Shown piece after piece: positions 1 to 11,288 of a stretch of DNA of 64,000 nt. The first letter of the stretch is position 1. Each line of letters begins with the position of its first letter. Origin of the DNA: Poecilobothrus nobilitatus. Its lineage: Eukaryota > Arthropoda > Insecta > Diptera > Dolichopodidae. A program made the position numbers and the translations under genes. Location: the NCBI GenBank assembly GCA_947095535.1, contig OX352774.1, positions 1,550,001 through 1,614,000 of the forward strand. The letters are read 5' to 3'. Under the pieces are notes generated by a model that was not told where the DNA came from, did not search any database, and saw nothing but the letters and a program-made list of their open reading frames with translations.

Positions 1-1
1 T

Positions 2-1615
2 GAGATTAAATATAGTACGATTGAAAAAGAACTTCTTTCAATCGTATGGTCTACAAAATATTATAGACCATACTTATATGGCGTTCAATTTACCATTAAG
101 ACAGATCATAAACCATTGGTCTGGTTAAACTCATTAGAAGAGCCTAACTCTAAGCTCCAAAGATGGAGAATAAAACTGAATGAGTTTGATTTTAATATTG
201 AATATCTAATGGGTAAAAACAACAAAGTCGCCGACTTTTTGAGTAGAATTGATGTGGAAAACAATGAAATTTATGCTTTAGATAATATGAGCGATAGAGC
301 TACAATTCATAGTGCTATCGAAAATTTGGATAATGCTATTCCTATTGTAGACAATATTGTTAATAAGTATCTTTCTCAAATACACCTCGTAGAGAATAAA
401 TCTGAAGAAATTGTAATACAATTTAAAAGATACAGAAAGTTATATATTTCCACAGAAAATCTCAAAAATGAAAATTACTTAAACGACGTTCTAAGAAGAT
501 TTATCAAGTCAGGTACTACAGCTATTTATACTAAATTAAATGACACTCTATTCGCAATTTTTCAAAATAAACTTTTTAATCTATTTAGTAATAATTCCAA
601 AATAAAATTTGTAAAATGTTCAAAATTGGCTGAAGATATTGAAAATGAAGAAGACATATTAAAAATAATAAAACAAGTACATGAAAAAACTAACCACCGC
701 GGTATATTGGAAAACTTTACAGAAATAAAAGATTTATATTATTTCCCAAACTTAAAAGACTTTATTTACTAATTTGTCAATAACTGTGACGTTTGCAATC
801 TAGCTAAATATGATAGACATCCAAATAAATTCAAGTATCAATTATCTGAAACTCCTTCTGAGTTAAACGAAATCGTTCACGCTGATGTCTTTTATTTGCA
901 AAAACAAATATTCTTAACAACTATTGATAAATTTAGCAAACATTTAACAGTATCCAAATTAAACGACAGAAATAGCATAACTATAGTTCAGGCCTTAAAA
1001 CTTAGAAATTCTCTTTTCGGAAAACCCAAAAAATTTATATTCGACAATGAGTTCGACAGTTTAAACCTTAAGGACTTTTGCAGATTAGAAGAGATTGAAG
1101 TTCATTTTACATCACCCAGAAGCCATACGGGAAATTCGGATATAGAAAAAGTTCATGGAACTATATTAGAACATATTAGAATTTTAAATCTTACTGAACC
1201 TGATTTAGATACTGAAAGTAAAATACTTAAAGCTGTTCCAGCTTATAATAGTACAATTCATTCAACAACTTCAAGAAAACCTATTGACTTTATTAACGGG
1301 AAAGTTCTAGATTTTGACATTATTAAAAATAGATTATTAGAAAATAAAAATAAAATTATATCAAAATTAAACGAAAATAGAATAAACTTCGAAATACCAA
1401 ATACCGATAAAATACTTATAGAAAACCCCGCCGCAGTTCGTCATAAAGAAATACCAAAATATAAAAAAATTAATTGTAATAAATTCAACAATAAACTAAT
1501 CGATAACAAAAAGAAAAATATCCATCCGTTTAGAATTAAACGAAACTTTAAAAAATTTACAGGTAATAATTTTACTAATGTTAATTCAAATAAACCCCTG
1601 TCAAGCCTTAATTAA
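2..1615 (+). pseudogene. Errantivirus-type Ty3/Gypsy pol, RNase H to integrase, broken
   Basis: The reading frame is open from base 2 and holds the C-terminal part of a retroelement polyprotein: RNase H (TDHKPLVWL near the start, ADFLSRI near 235-250), then an integrase zinc region with a CxxC at about 790-800, then an integrase core with an HADVF block, an FDNEF block and a glutamate in IEKVHGT. It would replicate and integrate the element. An in-frame TAA at 770-772 separates RNase H from integrase while the frame continues unchanged on both sides, so this is a single nonsense break and not a frameshift. The upstream RT and protease lie outside the window. The 3' end overlaps an env-like frame, which is typical of insect errantiviruses. 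Long stretches are Asn/Lys/Ile-rich, matching the AT-rich genome. Confidence 0.85.
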
Positions 1616-2006
1616 CATTCAAAAGTTAGAAACTGAAGCTGGATTTACAATCATACAACAGGGAAACTTTCAAATTATAGAAAACTACCATAAAATTGTT
1701 CATAAAATAAACCTTGCAGAAATACAAACGGCCATAAATCTTATAGAAAATAATATCAACATATCATTTAACCTACCAGATGATGAAATTCAAATGAAAA
1801 CCTTGAATAATAAAATTAATAATATTAAACATACATTAAAAACTTTAACTACTTTTAGATATAAGAGAGCTCTAATCAATCTTGGTGGTTCAATTCTGAA
1901 ATGGATATTTGGAACCATGGACGAAGATGATCGAGTAGAAGTGGAAGACCATTTAAAATCAATTGATAAAAATAACCATAATTTATATTACTTATATATT
2001 ACTTAA
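1578..2006 (+). pseudogene. Errantivirus env, N-terminal fragment
   Basis: This 142-residue frame starts at an ATG that overlaps the end of pol by 38 bases in another frame, the usual position of env in insect errantiviruses. It carries a basic furin-like site at about residues 94-97 followed by a hydrophobic Gly-rich stretch (about 98-111) as in the fusion-peptide region of this family. Errantivirus Env proteins are several times longer and end in a transmembrane anchor. Here the frame runs into AT-rich DNA after about residue 130, so the ectodomain and anchor are missing and no functional glycoprotein can be made. The family call rests on the position, the cleavage site and the context. Confidence 0.7.
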
Positions 2007-2400
2007 CTTATACTTATATATTAATTTATATATATATTACTTAAATTATTCTTTCAAATAAATAAAAGTGTCAAATTACAATTCTTATATTTATATTTTT
2101 TTTTCTCTTCATATAATTTTTACTGTCGCGATCAAAAATGATGACATCGCGAATAATTGCAACTAGTTATTTCTAACTGTATAAAATACAATAAAATATT
2201 ATCCAACTGTACAAATTTTTATAAAATAAAAGTACAGTTATAATTTGGTCGTTACTAAGTAAAGTTATATAAAACATAAAATCAGATAAAATTAATTAAA
2301 TTAGGTGTCAATACAAAATTATGTTTTAAATTAAGTTATTAAATTAAAATAAATTAAGTTAAAGTAAATTATTGTTTTATTTATTTTTATTTTCTTTGAG
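2007..2400. other. AT-rich tail after the errantivirus relic
   Basis: No gene is visible. The stretch contains AATAAATAAA near 2058 and an AATTACAATT block near 2075, which could be the surviving end of a 3' LTR. There is no second LTR in the window to compare with, so this is only a suggestion. Confidence 0.3.
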
Positions 2401-3185
2401 TGCTTCTAAAAGAGTGAGAAAAAAAATTATATTATTAAAAAATATTACACAACACTTTGACAGTTAAAATTGTACATAACCTAATTTATTAATGTTTATA
2501 TTCATATTTAGTTAAAAATTTAAAATTTTTTATTTATAAAGTTGTTAAAAATAATATACATAGTTTATTAATAATATTTTTATACCGATAATATAGTTAT
2601 TCTAATATAATTTCCCACAAAAAAATAAAATTTGAATATTTGTTTATTTTTTTTGACACTTCAAAATTTAAATGCCATGGTACCTAGTAGAAATTTTTTG
2701 TAAGATATACAATTTTTGCATACATATGTAATTCGTGGATATTTATGGTTACTTTCTTGGATATTTTCAAATGTTTCATGATTATTTTTTTTAGCTTAAT
2801 CTCTTTCAAACACATATTACTTTTGTATGTTCTGCCTGTGCTTTAACATTTTCGTGGATATATTGGTCTAATGAAAACCAGCTTTAATATATGTAATTAT
2901 ACATTCAGTAAATTTGATCTTAACTATACCTTTGTGGGTCCACAAAAGTTAATACCAATATTTTAGAAAATTTCAATATTCCATCCAAAAATATTTTTTA
3001 ATTTTTAGAAGAAATATTCTTTGTTTTTCTTATGTTCTTTGATGGTATACCAAAAATACGGTCATCTTTTTACGAAATATCCCCAAATACGATCTTGGGG
3101 TGATTTCAAATCAATGAAATTGACTACGATTTTTTCTTCTACGTGAGTTCTCTATGTATATAGTTACTTTATGCTATTATACTAT
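2400..3185 (-). repeat. Left arm of an inverted repeat pair (mate at 11890-13072)
   Basis: Read on the minus strand this block matches 11890-13072 over most of its length. Shared landmarks include GACCGTATTTTTGGTATACC (about 3040-3065), the pair of ATTTGGGG and CACCCCAAGATC blocks (about 3080-3110), and the ACATAACCTAATTTATTAATG block (about 2475). It is shorter than its mate because the mate has an extra segment of about 290 bases (12085-12375) and a complete TIR element end. Positions 2410-2886 are the matching part of the TIR element described at 12515-13068. No coding capacity is apparent. Confidence 0.75.
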
Positions 3186-3203
3186 GTGTTACAATTATAA
3201 AAT

Positions 3204-3900
3204 AATAATAATAATAATGGCCTTTAGTAAAAAGAGAAAAGGAATTTTGTTAATTATTAGTGATCAAAACTATTATTATTAACTATTATATTTAGAAAAA
3301 GCGAGAAGAAAATTTCGGTAATTATTGATAATCAAAAGTAAACATTAAATGCAGAAATAACAAGATAATTTTACAAAATTATTTAAAATATTATATAATA
3401 ATAAGAAAAAAAAATTATAACAAATAAAAAAAACATTAATAGGATGGATGACACACAGAATAGATTCTGGACAAGCTGTTGAATGCTGAATAGGGTCAAT
3501 AATAATAATAGTAATAATAACAATAATAATAATAGTAATAATAATAATAGCTGCTACATTGGAGCCATCTTTGGTTATATCATGCAAGTAAGGTGTTATA
3601 TACTGCTGCACGTTGTAATCCACTGATGGCGCTGACTCGGTAGTAAAATAATAACAATAAAAAATAATAATAGTAATAATAATAACAATAATAATAATAA
3701 TAATAATAGTAATAATAATAATAATAATAATAGCAATAATAACAATAATTATAATAATAATAACAGTAATAATATAATAGCTACTACAGTGGAGCCATCT
3801 TTGGTTATATCATGCAAGTAAGGTGTTATATACTGCTGCATGTTGTAATCCACTGATGGCGCTGACTCTGTAGTAAAATAATAATAATATTAATAAGAAT
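3204..3900. repeat. (AAT)n microsatellite with a 232-bp higher-order repeat
   Basis: Long AATAAT runs with AGT and AAC variants alternate with an about 110-base unique block that begins GGAGCCATCTTTGG. The block occurs at 3558 and again at 3790, a spacing of 232 bases, nearly identical. A third degenerate version lies at about 3915-4010 (GTTACCTCACGTAG, then ACATGTTGTAAC). Frames through this region are artefacts of the repeat. Confidence 0.85.
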
Positions 3901-4074
3901 ATTAATACCAATAACAGTGACAGTTGGGTTGCCTTCAATAGTTACCTCACGTAGTACTATATACTACTACTACATGTTGTAACTGTTGTGACGGCTTTAG
4001 TCACTGTTAGCAAAATAGTAATAATAATAGGCGGATTCATTGTTTCCTTACAGTTCCACTCCCAATTCAATGTT

Positions 4075-4232
4075 TCCGTATCCATTTCCTATGCTGCGTT
4101 CGCAGGTAAGGGTTTCATCCCATTATATTGGCTAAAGGGGGAGGTTGGTTTAGTCAGTAAGAATCTGACACTACCAAGGGGAAAATTCTTGGTGTCTTTG
4201 GAAGATTCCCACCTCCCTTAGGAAAAAAAAAA
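4075..4232 (+). mobile_element. Possible R1-type LINE 3' end
   Basis: The sequence GGTTGGTTTAGTCAGTAAGA at about 4143, followed by TCTGACACTACC, and then a Gly/Pro-codon-poor block that ends in a run of A at 4222-4231, resembles the 3' untranslated ends of R1-clade LINEs, where a TTAGTCGGTAAGAGTCTGACAC-like motif recurs (from memory of the family). Higher GC than its surroundings supports a separate origin. No RT is attached, so this would be a severely 5'-truncated copy. Confidence 0.35.
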
Positions 4233-4384
4233 TTAGATAAATATTTGCGCTATTAATAAAAATGAAATGCTTTGTGGTTATTTTCAGGTTTCTGTGTTAT
4301 GTTAGGAGTTTGAATGTAATAAACAGGTATGTATAATTAATGTATTGAAACATCAGTGATAATACATTCAATAATATTTTCCTT

Positions 4385-4575
4385 TTAGGTTGCAGATTCA
4401 GGATTGAGCAATATATGTATATCCGAAATTATGGATTAGGGATTTTAGAGTTGGATTCAAAAGCAGGATTATACGCTTTTTCCAGAATATTTATATATAT
4501 ATATGTGCGATTCTGAATTAGGAGGGATTTTAGAATTGGGGTCGAATTCAGGACGTCTGCTCTCTTTTCCTAGAA
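4385..4575 (+). repeat. Two monomers of an about 92-bp satellite
   Basis: Two adjacent units share GATTCTGAATTAGG-like and GGGATTTTAGAGTTGGATTC-like blocks, a TATATATA stretch and TTTTTCCAGAATATTTATAT. The same unit is arrayed at 6085-6870, so this is an outlying piece of the same satellite. Confidence 0.7.
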
Positions 4576-5582
4576 AATTAAAGCTTGAAAATAATGAAAT
4601 TAAAAAAAATCGATTTTCAAAGGATGATGTTTTAAAAAAAACGAGATTTTGTCCACCGATATTTTATCAAACGAAATTTTTTAAAAACGAGATTTTGAAA
4701 AGCGGGATTTCGTACCAGACCCGACTAGGTAGCTATATGTTTGTTTTATATTTTTAATGTATTTTAGATAATTCTGGTTTAGAGTTAGCCAGTGCCTGAA
4801 ATGGATTAGCGAAACTATATTCATCCCAGGAACAAGAACCGGAAAAACTGAAAAGTAAATTTACTGATTTAAAATAGAGAGCAAAACAGGAAATTGCAGA
4901 AATAAGGCTTCATCAAAAAAAAAAAAAACTAGTTGAGATAAACTTTAAACTTAAACCAAAAGAACTTTCTGAAATTGATGGAAAAATTAGCGGCAGCAAA
5001 TTCAATGAATGGATTTGAGAGCTATGCTGACACCTTCAATGAAGTGAGTAATTTATTAATCGTTTTTTTTTTTTGTAAACATTGAATATTTTTTTTATAA
5101 ATTTAGTTAGGACATTATTATTGCATCAGTAGATCCATTGGTAAAAAATTAAAAAAAAAACAGATGGTTCATTACAAAAAACAATCAAGCAAGAGAACTC
5201 TTATTCATATCAAGTCAAAAAAGACAACTTCTTATAAAAAAAAAACAACAATAAACGCGTAACTATTTTTTTAAATCCATGGTACAGAATTTCTGTTAAA
5301 CATAAACAAATGCAATTTCTAAAGAAATATTAGCAGAAAGTAAAAGGAAAAACAACCTTTTAAAACAAATCAAATCGTTTTATATATTATGTACATATGT
5401 ATTTATATGTATTTATAGTTGTAATATATCTTATTCTGACTAGTTTTTGTATTTTTGTATTTTTAGTGTTTCTATATATTATTTATTACATATTATTTTT
5501 TATTTATTATATTAATTCTTTTTGTTTTATACTGCTTTTTTTTGGTTTATTCCCCTGTAATAAATCTGACAAGAGAATTACA
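4576..5582. other. Intergenic stretch with a degenerate, unrecognised coding-like piece
   Basis: Between about 4800 and 5040 the plus strand gives a lysine/glutamate-rich, charged, possibly coiled-coil translation (KLKSKFTDLK, then LKPKELSEIDGKISGSKF) broken by stops and homopolymer A runs. It looks like a decayed coding segment, perhaps from a retroelement gag, but I cannot name it. The rest is A/T homopolymers and TA-rich DNA. Confidence 0.3.
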
Positions 5583-5723
5583 TAGCCTTTCCTTTTCAGG
5601 CGTAGCTGTAAATGTCGTTAGGGGGGATTATTCTTACGACGTGTGTGAGGTTCGAACCTACACTCCTTCGGTGTTTGCAGCGTATTTTATACGCTCTTCT
5701 TAGTCACTAAGCCACCGAGGCCC
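5583..5723 (-). mobile_element. tRNA-derived SINE, copy 1
   Basis: On the minus strand the element begins GGGCCTCGGTGGCTTAGTGA with a pol III A box (TGGCTTAGTGAC, 5714-5703) and a B box (GGTTCGAACC, 5649-5658), then runs into a body ending with a CGACATTTACAG block and a CCTGAAAAGGAAAGG tail. A second copy is at 27681-27843. The tRNA-like arms do not fold into a full cloverleaf because of an insertion between the boxes (GCGTATAAAATACGC), so this is a SINE head and not a tRNA gene. Confidence 0.8.
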
Positions 5724-6084
5724 ATAAACTGTTTTTAAAAATTTTTTTTAAATATATATTTTTTGATATACATAATACATACATATTATGTATGTATGTA
5801 TTTTACTATGTTATGAAATAAAACTGTATACATAATATGTATAATAGTGTTCAACCTGGTTCAACATTGATTTCAATTTGAAATTTTTTTTATTAATTAA
5901 GTTTAATTTTCTTAACCACATTTCATTTCTAAAAATTCAAAAAATGTTATAAATACACATGATGAAATAGGTAAATTTTATCAATAACTAATTTTGTCTT
6001 AAATACATAGGTTTTACGATGTTCGAAAAACAATTATAATTTATAATATGTGGATTTCCTTTTTTGAAAGAGGTCAGGGTCAAA
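5724..6084. other. AT-rich spacer
   Basis: Contains an ATACATAATATG/ATGTATGT microsatellite-like block (5765-5850). No gene, promoter or recognisable element is visible. Confidence 0.5.
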
Positions 6085-6870
6085 AGTCCCATCCCATACA
6101 GAATATTTATATATATGTATGTATACGTGAGATTCTGAATTATGATGGATTTTAGAGTTGGATTCGAAATTATAGTATTCTCTTTTTGCAAAATATGTGT
6201 ATAAAAATTTGTGTATGCAAGATTCTAAATTAGGGGGAATCACAGTTATTCGCGTTTTACAAAATATGTATACATATATTATGTACATGCTATATTCTGA
6301 ATTTTGGAGAATTATAAACATATTCTGGAAAAATCGTATAACCCTGATTTTGTAAACAACTCTAAAGTCTTTCGTAATTCAAAATCTTGCATATACCTAC
6401 CTATATATATAAATATTCTGTAAAAAATGTATAACTCTGATTTTGAATTCAATTCTAAAATCCCTTCTAATTCAGAATCTTGTATATACGTACATATATA
6501 TAAATGTTGTGGAAAAAGAGAATAACTATATATGATTCCGAACTCAATTCTAAAATCCATCTTAATTCATAATCTCACATATATGTACATATATATAAAT
6601 ATTCTGGAAAAAGGCAAATCTCTGATTCTGTAACTGACTATGAAAATCCTCATAATTATATTTTAAATGCCATGTTGTTGAAATATGTATGTACAAAAAT
6701 AATAAGGAGGGATTTTAAAGTTGATGACGAAATCAGGGTTTTCCCTTTTTCCAGAATATTTATTTATATAGGTATATGCAAGATTTTCAATTAGGATTGA
6801 ATTTGAACAACAAGGCATTTAAGGCTAAACAAATTATTGAACCCCTGATTTTATACCCAAATCTAAAGTC
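6085..6870. repeat. Satellite array, about 92-bp monomer, in both orientations
   Basis: Units contain TTCTGGAAAAA, TATATATAAATATT, and a (GA)TTCTGAATT...ATTTTAGAGTTG core. Plus-oriented units occupy about 6090-6320. They then switch to minus-oriented units with TTCTGGAAAAA-type landmarks at about 6325, 6415, 6506 and 6599 (spacing 91-93). Plus orientation returns at about 6690-6830, and a short minus piece follows to about 6880. Short frames here are repeat artefacts. Confidence 0.8.
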
Positions 6871-7080
6871 CTTCCTAATTATTTGTTTTTGGCATGCATA
6901 TTGTTTAAACATCGAAATGTATTTAAAAAAAAGTAATAAGAAAGGATTTTGTAGTTGTTTACAGAAAGTTGTGGTCCACCCGACGCGACGATTGGTGACT
7001 TTATAGAAATACATAATAATAACAAAATTACCTGTTCAAAATACTCAATATACGTTTTTTGGTTGCGAAATTTCTTTTTA

Positions 7081-7130
7081 TTTTAATGGGACTTTTAACT
7101 CACTTTAATGAGTTAAAAGTCCCATTAAAA
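7081..7130. repeat. Perfect 22-bp-arm palindrome
   Basis: Arm 7081-7102 (TTTTAATGGGACTTTTAACT plus CA) is exactly repeated in inverse at 7109-7130 around a six-base CTTTAA loop. Further AAGTCCCAT/AAGTCTCATGGGA-like motifs follow to about 7240, giving a small cluster of related words. The rest of 6871-7373 holds no recognisable gene. Confidence 0.9.
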
Positions 7131-7564
7131 CTAGGCCAGAAGTCCCATTGGGATTTCTGTCTTTAACACTAAGACAAAAGTCTCATGGGATTTTTGACCT
7201 ATTGGATTGGTTCAAAAGTCCTAATTGGACTTCTACCTATGGAAGTTTTGCATCTGCATCTTTTAAAAGTATTAGTTTTATAATTTTTTCTTTATTTTTG
7301 TTTTTTTTGACAAATGTATTGTCAAATAAATTATTAAGAAGAAAAATTGTGAATCAAACTTTTTATATTAAAACTAGCAGAACCCGGCGAACATTGTTTC
7401 ACCCTAGCCTAAATATTCGTAAATAAATAGGTAATCTTTTTTTTTTGTACTTTTTTTATTATATTAGTTTATTTATTTTAATATTAAATCTTAAAATCTA
7501 GTTTACAAAATTTCATTTTTATTTATAATATTAATTCAACGATAATTTTTATTTGTCAATCCTG

Positions 7565-7822
7565 TGCATAAACAAATAAATCCGATGGTTTACCAACACC
7601 AACACAACCAACACAACATACAATTGCCCGTCAGAAGAACGTGGTTTCTCTAAATTTATTCTACATATTTGCATAGATTGTCCCTGGGCTTTATTTATGG
7701 TCATTGCAAACGTCAAACGAATAGGAAATTGTAAACGTTAAAATTGATATGACGTATCGGTTGACATCATTGGTATACGCGGCAACAATACAGCTTCTCA
7801 TGACTTAACAATTACTTGGTAA
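7565..7822 (-). pseudogene. Helitron RepHel helicase, C-terminal motifs
   Basis: The minus strand reads LLPRIP, then a frame with [19 protein letters not shown], then GQLYV, the characteristic C-terminal motif series of Pif1-like helicases in Helitrons (the enzyme that unwinds DNA during rolling-circle transposition). There is a stop just upstream of EAVLLPRIP, another after the YQF block, and a frameshift after GQLYV beyond which [10 protein letters not shown] appears in another frame. Only about 85 residues of a protein normally well over 1000 residues remain. Distance to the element's 3' end (about 190 bases) fits the usual Helitron layout. Confidence 0.75.
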
Positions 7823-8872
7823 GTTTTAGAATAGCACTGATGATATCTGTACCTGATAAAGTTTGTTAAAAGTTTTTTTAAATATTTTAGTCTTATTGTA
7901 TTTATTTTAAAACTTGGGCATACACACCATTATTTAGTAAAAAATGTTCAAAAGGTGACAATAAAAAAATGAGATTATAAATTATAATTATAAACCTTAC
8001 AACAGCTATTATAGCTAACGTATGTTGTATAAAATCGAACGTTTATTCCGATATGAGAAATAAATATTTTTAATAATATAATTGATTATGTTTATAGTAT
8101 GTATTTATAAACATACATACATTATACATATAGCAGTATAGGCGTATGTACATATTTTAATGATATTTTTCAGAAATATCTGTATTATACACATTCATAT
8201 TATTATCTTCTACATCTTTAATAATGCATTACTAACTGATGATATGATGATAGACTTGCGACGAGATAATTTCAGTTTTTTAATAACTGCCGAAATTGTT
8301 ATGTTGTTAAAAATTAAACATAATATTATTTTCTTAAGGTACTTAATTAGGTTATTTTCATTATTAGATATTAGAAATTTTAATTGATAGCTTTTTTATG
8401 GAATAACAAAAACAATAGAAACAAAAGGAGTTTTGAAAATATCTCTTTAATATAATAATACAAAAATTGGGTAGAATATTTTTTAATAAGCACTGTGCAG
8501 AAATGGGTTAACGAAGCTTATCGCGGGCTTTCTTTAAAACCGTTAATTGATCCTACAAAATTAAACACAAAAAATTTATTGGAAACCCACCGAATCAAAT
8601 CGATTTAATATATTACAACAAATTTGTTTAGTAAACTAAAGCTAAGCAGCACATTTCGCGTACGTTTCGTTTCTTACTCTGAATAGAGATTATGCGTCTA
8701 TAGAATTAACTACTGCACTCACATGTACTTTACTCTGCCATTTCAAAACCACTAGAGTTAAATATGAATTTGAACTGTCAAAATTAAATGGGAACATTTA
8801 TTCAATTCAAACAAATAATGGAGTCTTCAAAAAAAATTTAATTTAAATATTACAATATATAAGTTTATAATA

Positions 8873-9459
8873 GGTCTGTTCTGTTCGCATACTTTTTTTG
8901 CAAAAATTTAAAAATGAGAGGACAATTGAAATTTCAGACAATAATCGTAAAAAAATACTTATTTGAAACAAATCCACTCATTTGAAAAAAAAGTACGCGA
9001 ACGCTTTTTTTTTTTGCAAAAATTTACAAAATTTTTAAAAATGTCAAAAATTGTCTTTGTGTTATGTTTAGCTACTTCAAAAGCAATTTAAACTAAAGAA
9101 ATTAGAAAAACTTTTTAATTCAAAAATGTAAAAAAAAGTATTAAATACCTAAATGGTACGAAAATTTAATGTTATTAAATGATACTGTCTTTCTTCGTTT
9201 AACTTTTTTTGTTCAATTACCTTTGTTTACTTTTCTTTGTTTATTTTTTTGACAAGTGACAGTACAAAAAATAAACATCAGTAAATTTTTACAAATTTTC
9301 ACAAATAAACATTTTAAAAAGAGAGCCGTCTCGTTTTTACTCATTTTTCTTTTTTTTAAATAAAACTCAAATTCTCTCAGTAGTAGGCGAACGCTTTTTT
9401 TGCGAAAATTTACATAAATTCTCGAAAATTTTTGTAAAGTTTTTGTACGGGAACAGACC
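8873..9459. mobile_element. MITE with GGTCTGTTC ends, nested in the Helitron
   Basis: Terminal inverted repeats GGTCTGTTC.../...GAACAGACC flank 587 bases, with TA on each side (8871-8872 and 9460-9461). Subterminal GCGAACGC/GCGTACTTTTTTTGCAAAAA blocks are also repeated inside in both orientations. No coding sequence. The superfamily is uncertain; a TA duplication would fit Tc1/mariner. Confidence 0.65.
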
Positions 9460-9832
9460 TATTCAAATTTGAAATAAAAAACAATAATGACACTTGATAA
9501 CACTTTGACATTTGTTACACTCGTTAACTCTCCTCCCGAGTATAATTTAAAAAGTTAACTCTGCTAACTCAAATGTTCATTTCGAATCGATAATTGTAAT
9601 ATCATGGAGTAAATTTAACTTTACTCCGATAATTTCGAAACGATTTCATCTGTCATAGAGTAACTCTAACTCTAGTAGAGTAAGAAACGAAACTCCTGTG
9701 TAAATTTTGAACTCAATCGGTCGAACCACTGAAACAGGACAACTAAAAACGAAAAACAGGCCCTCGAGATGGATTAATGAACCGGAGTACGACATAGCCT
9801 ATAGCTCCTTCCAGACTTCTAAAAATGTTTCT

Positions 9833-10282
9833 GAAAAATTTGATTGCAATTGAACCGGTGATTTTCAAGTGAATCTGAGACAAACAAACAAACAAATTTT
9901 GTTCTTTATAATATTAGATACAAAATTAACTATCCACACTATTCAGAAACACGACGTACATATGCATATACACTAATAGAGGGTAGTGTTAAAAATCAAT
10001 AACAATCGAAAAAGTATATGTATATGTAAACTTCTACTTAGCTTAACAACCTCTTTTAAAAAATTTGATTGCAATTGAACCGGTGATTTTCAAGTGAATC
10101 TGAGACAAACAAACAAACAAATTTTGTTCTTTATAATATTAGATACAAAATTAACTATCCACACTATTCAGAAACACGACGTACATATGCATATACACTA
10201 ATAGAGGGTAGTGTTAAAAATCAATAACAATCGAAAAAGTATATGTTAATGTAAACTTCTACTTAGCTTAACAACCTCTTTT
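9833..10282. repeat. 225-bp near-identical tandem duplication
   Basis: Copy 1 (9833-10057) and copy 2 (10058-10282) differ by only a few bases (for example TATATGTATATG versus TATATGTTAATG). The unit spans the Helitron 5' terminus plus about 140 bases of flank, so the duplication is younger than the Helitron insertion. Near-identity points to a recent event or an assembly artefact. Confidence 0.9.
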
Positions 10283-10790
10283 TATACATAAAATACGTTA
10301 CATAATATGTATAAACAAGCATATTTGTAAAGTATCTAAGAAATAAATTTATTTCCTAGGTGACTTATAGTTTTTTAAAATAAGAAAATTAAATTCTAAA
10401 ATGCGTTTATTACTTTTTTACCTTTACCTACATATCTATGTACAACGTACAACATACATATGTACTTTTTAATCTGATTGAAACAGAACCTTTCTATTAT
10501 TTTCAACTAAAAAAACAATTTTAACTATTCAGATTTCACTATTTTCAACAAAATTTAAAGCGAAAATATGAAATTGGTCTTTTTCATACAAAAATACATA
10601 TTTATATATATCGTTATGTATGCATCTGGTACATCATATATGTGTATGAGCAGGTATAGTATACTGTATAAGTGGTATAAGTTATGACTAAAAGAGGCTG
10701 AGAGGCAAAGCATAGGAATAAACCAAAATTCCCACTAAAAAAATAAAATCTTTCAAACATCACTTTAAAAACTGATATTTTTCATTTAAC

Positions 10791-11288
10791 GAGCTTTTAC
10801 ATTTTCCTTGAAAAAAATAACTTCAGATTAGTGTTAACTGTTGTAATACAAAATTTGACAATACTTCTAAAACTTCTAAGAATTAACATCGCATTTTTAG
10901 TAAAAATTTTTGTGTTCATTTCGGTTACCAATTGAAAGTAAACTATGAAAGCTTAAAGCTTTAACCAATTTAAAATTAAAGATTTTTACCATGCTATCTG
11001 ATGCTATCAGAAATATAATATCTGATAATATGTCTAATACCAGATTTAACCAGCTTTTATATTTTCCTTGAAAAAAATAACTTCAGATTAGTGTTAACTG
11101 TTGTAATACAAAATTTGACAATACTTCTAAAACTTCTAAGAATTAACATCGCATTTTTAGTAAAAAATTTTGTGTTCATTTTGGTTACCAATTGAAAGTA
11201 AACTATGAAAGCTTAAAGCTTTAACTTTAACCCTTTAACTAATTTAAAATTAAAGATTTTTACCATGCTATCTGATGCTATCAGAAAT
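10791..11288. repeat. 260-bp-spaced tandem duplication
   Basis: The block starting GAGCTTTTACATTTTCCTTG (10790) recurs as CAGCTTTTATATTTTCCTTG at 11051, both ending at ...GATGCTATCAGAAAT. The second copy has an extra ACTTTAACCC-like segment. No coding potential. The preceding 10283-10790 is AT-rich with no recognisable feature. Confidence 0.85.

Larger units (their letters stand above)
7374..9918 (-). mobile_element. Helitron, degraded, with helicase remnant
   Basis: On the minus strand the element would start at TCTAATATTATAAAG (TC at 9918-9917, preceded by A) and end at CTAG (7377-7374) followed by T, with a GC-rich CCGGGTTCTG block just inside the end. These are the termini expected of a Helitron (5' TC, 3' hairpin and CTRR, insertion between A and T). 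A Pif1/Helitron-type helicase remnant reads towards the CTAG end. The interior is degraded and contains a nested MITE (8873-9459). A second element with the same 3' end is at 46405. Confidence 0.65.

Noticed and set aside
1578..2006. Domesticated env gene
   Set aside because: The frame lacks most of the ectodomain and the membrane anchor and is attached to a pol with a stop codon, so nothing suggests host use.
3204..3900. CRISPR-like array of repeats and spacers
   Set aside because: The repeat is an (AAT)n microsatellite with one duplicated block, and the genome is eukaryotic.
5583..5723. tRNA gene on the minus strand
   Set aside because: A and B boxes are present but the arms do not pair into a cloverleaf, the spacing is too long, and a second copy with the same body exists at 27681; it is a tRNA-derived SINE.
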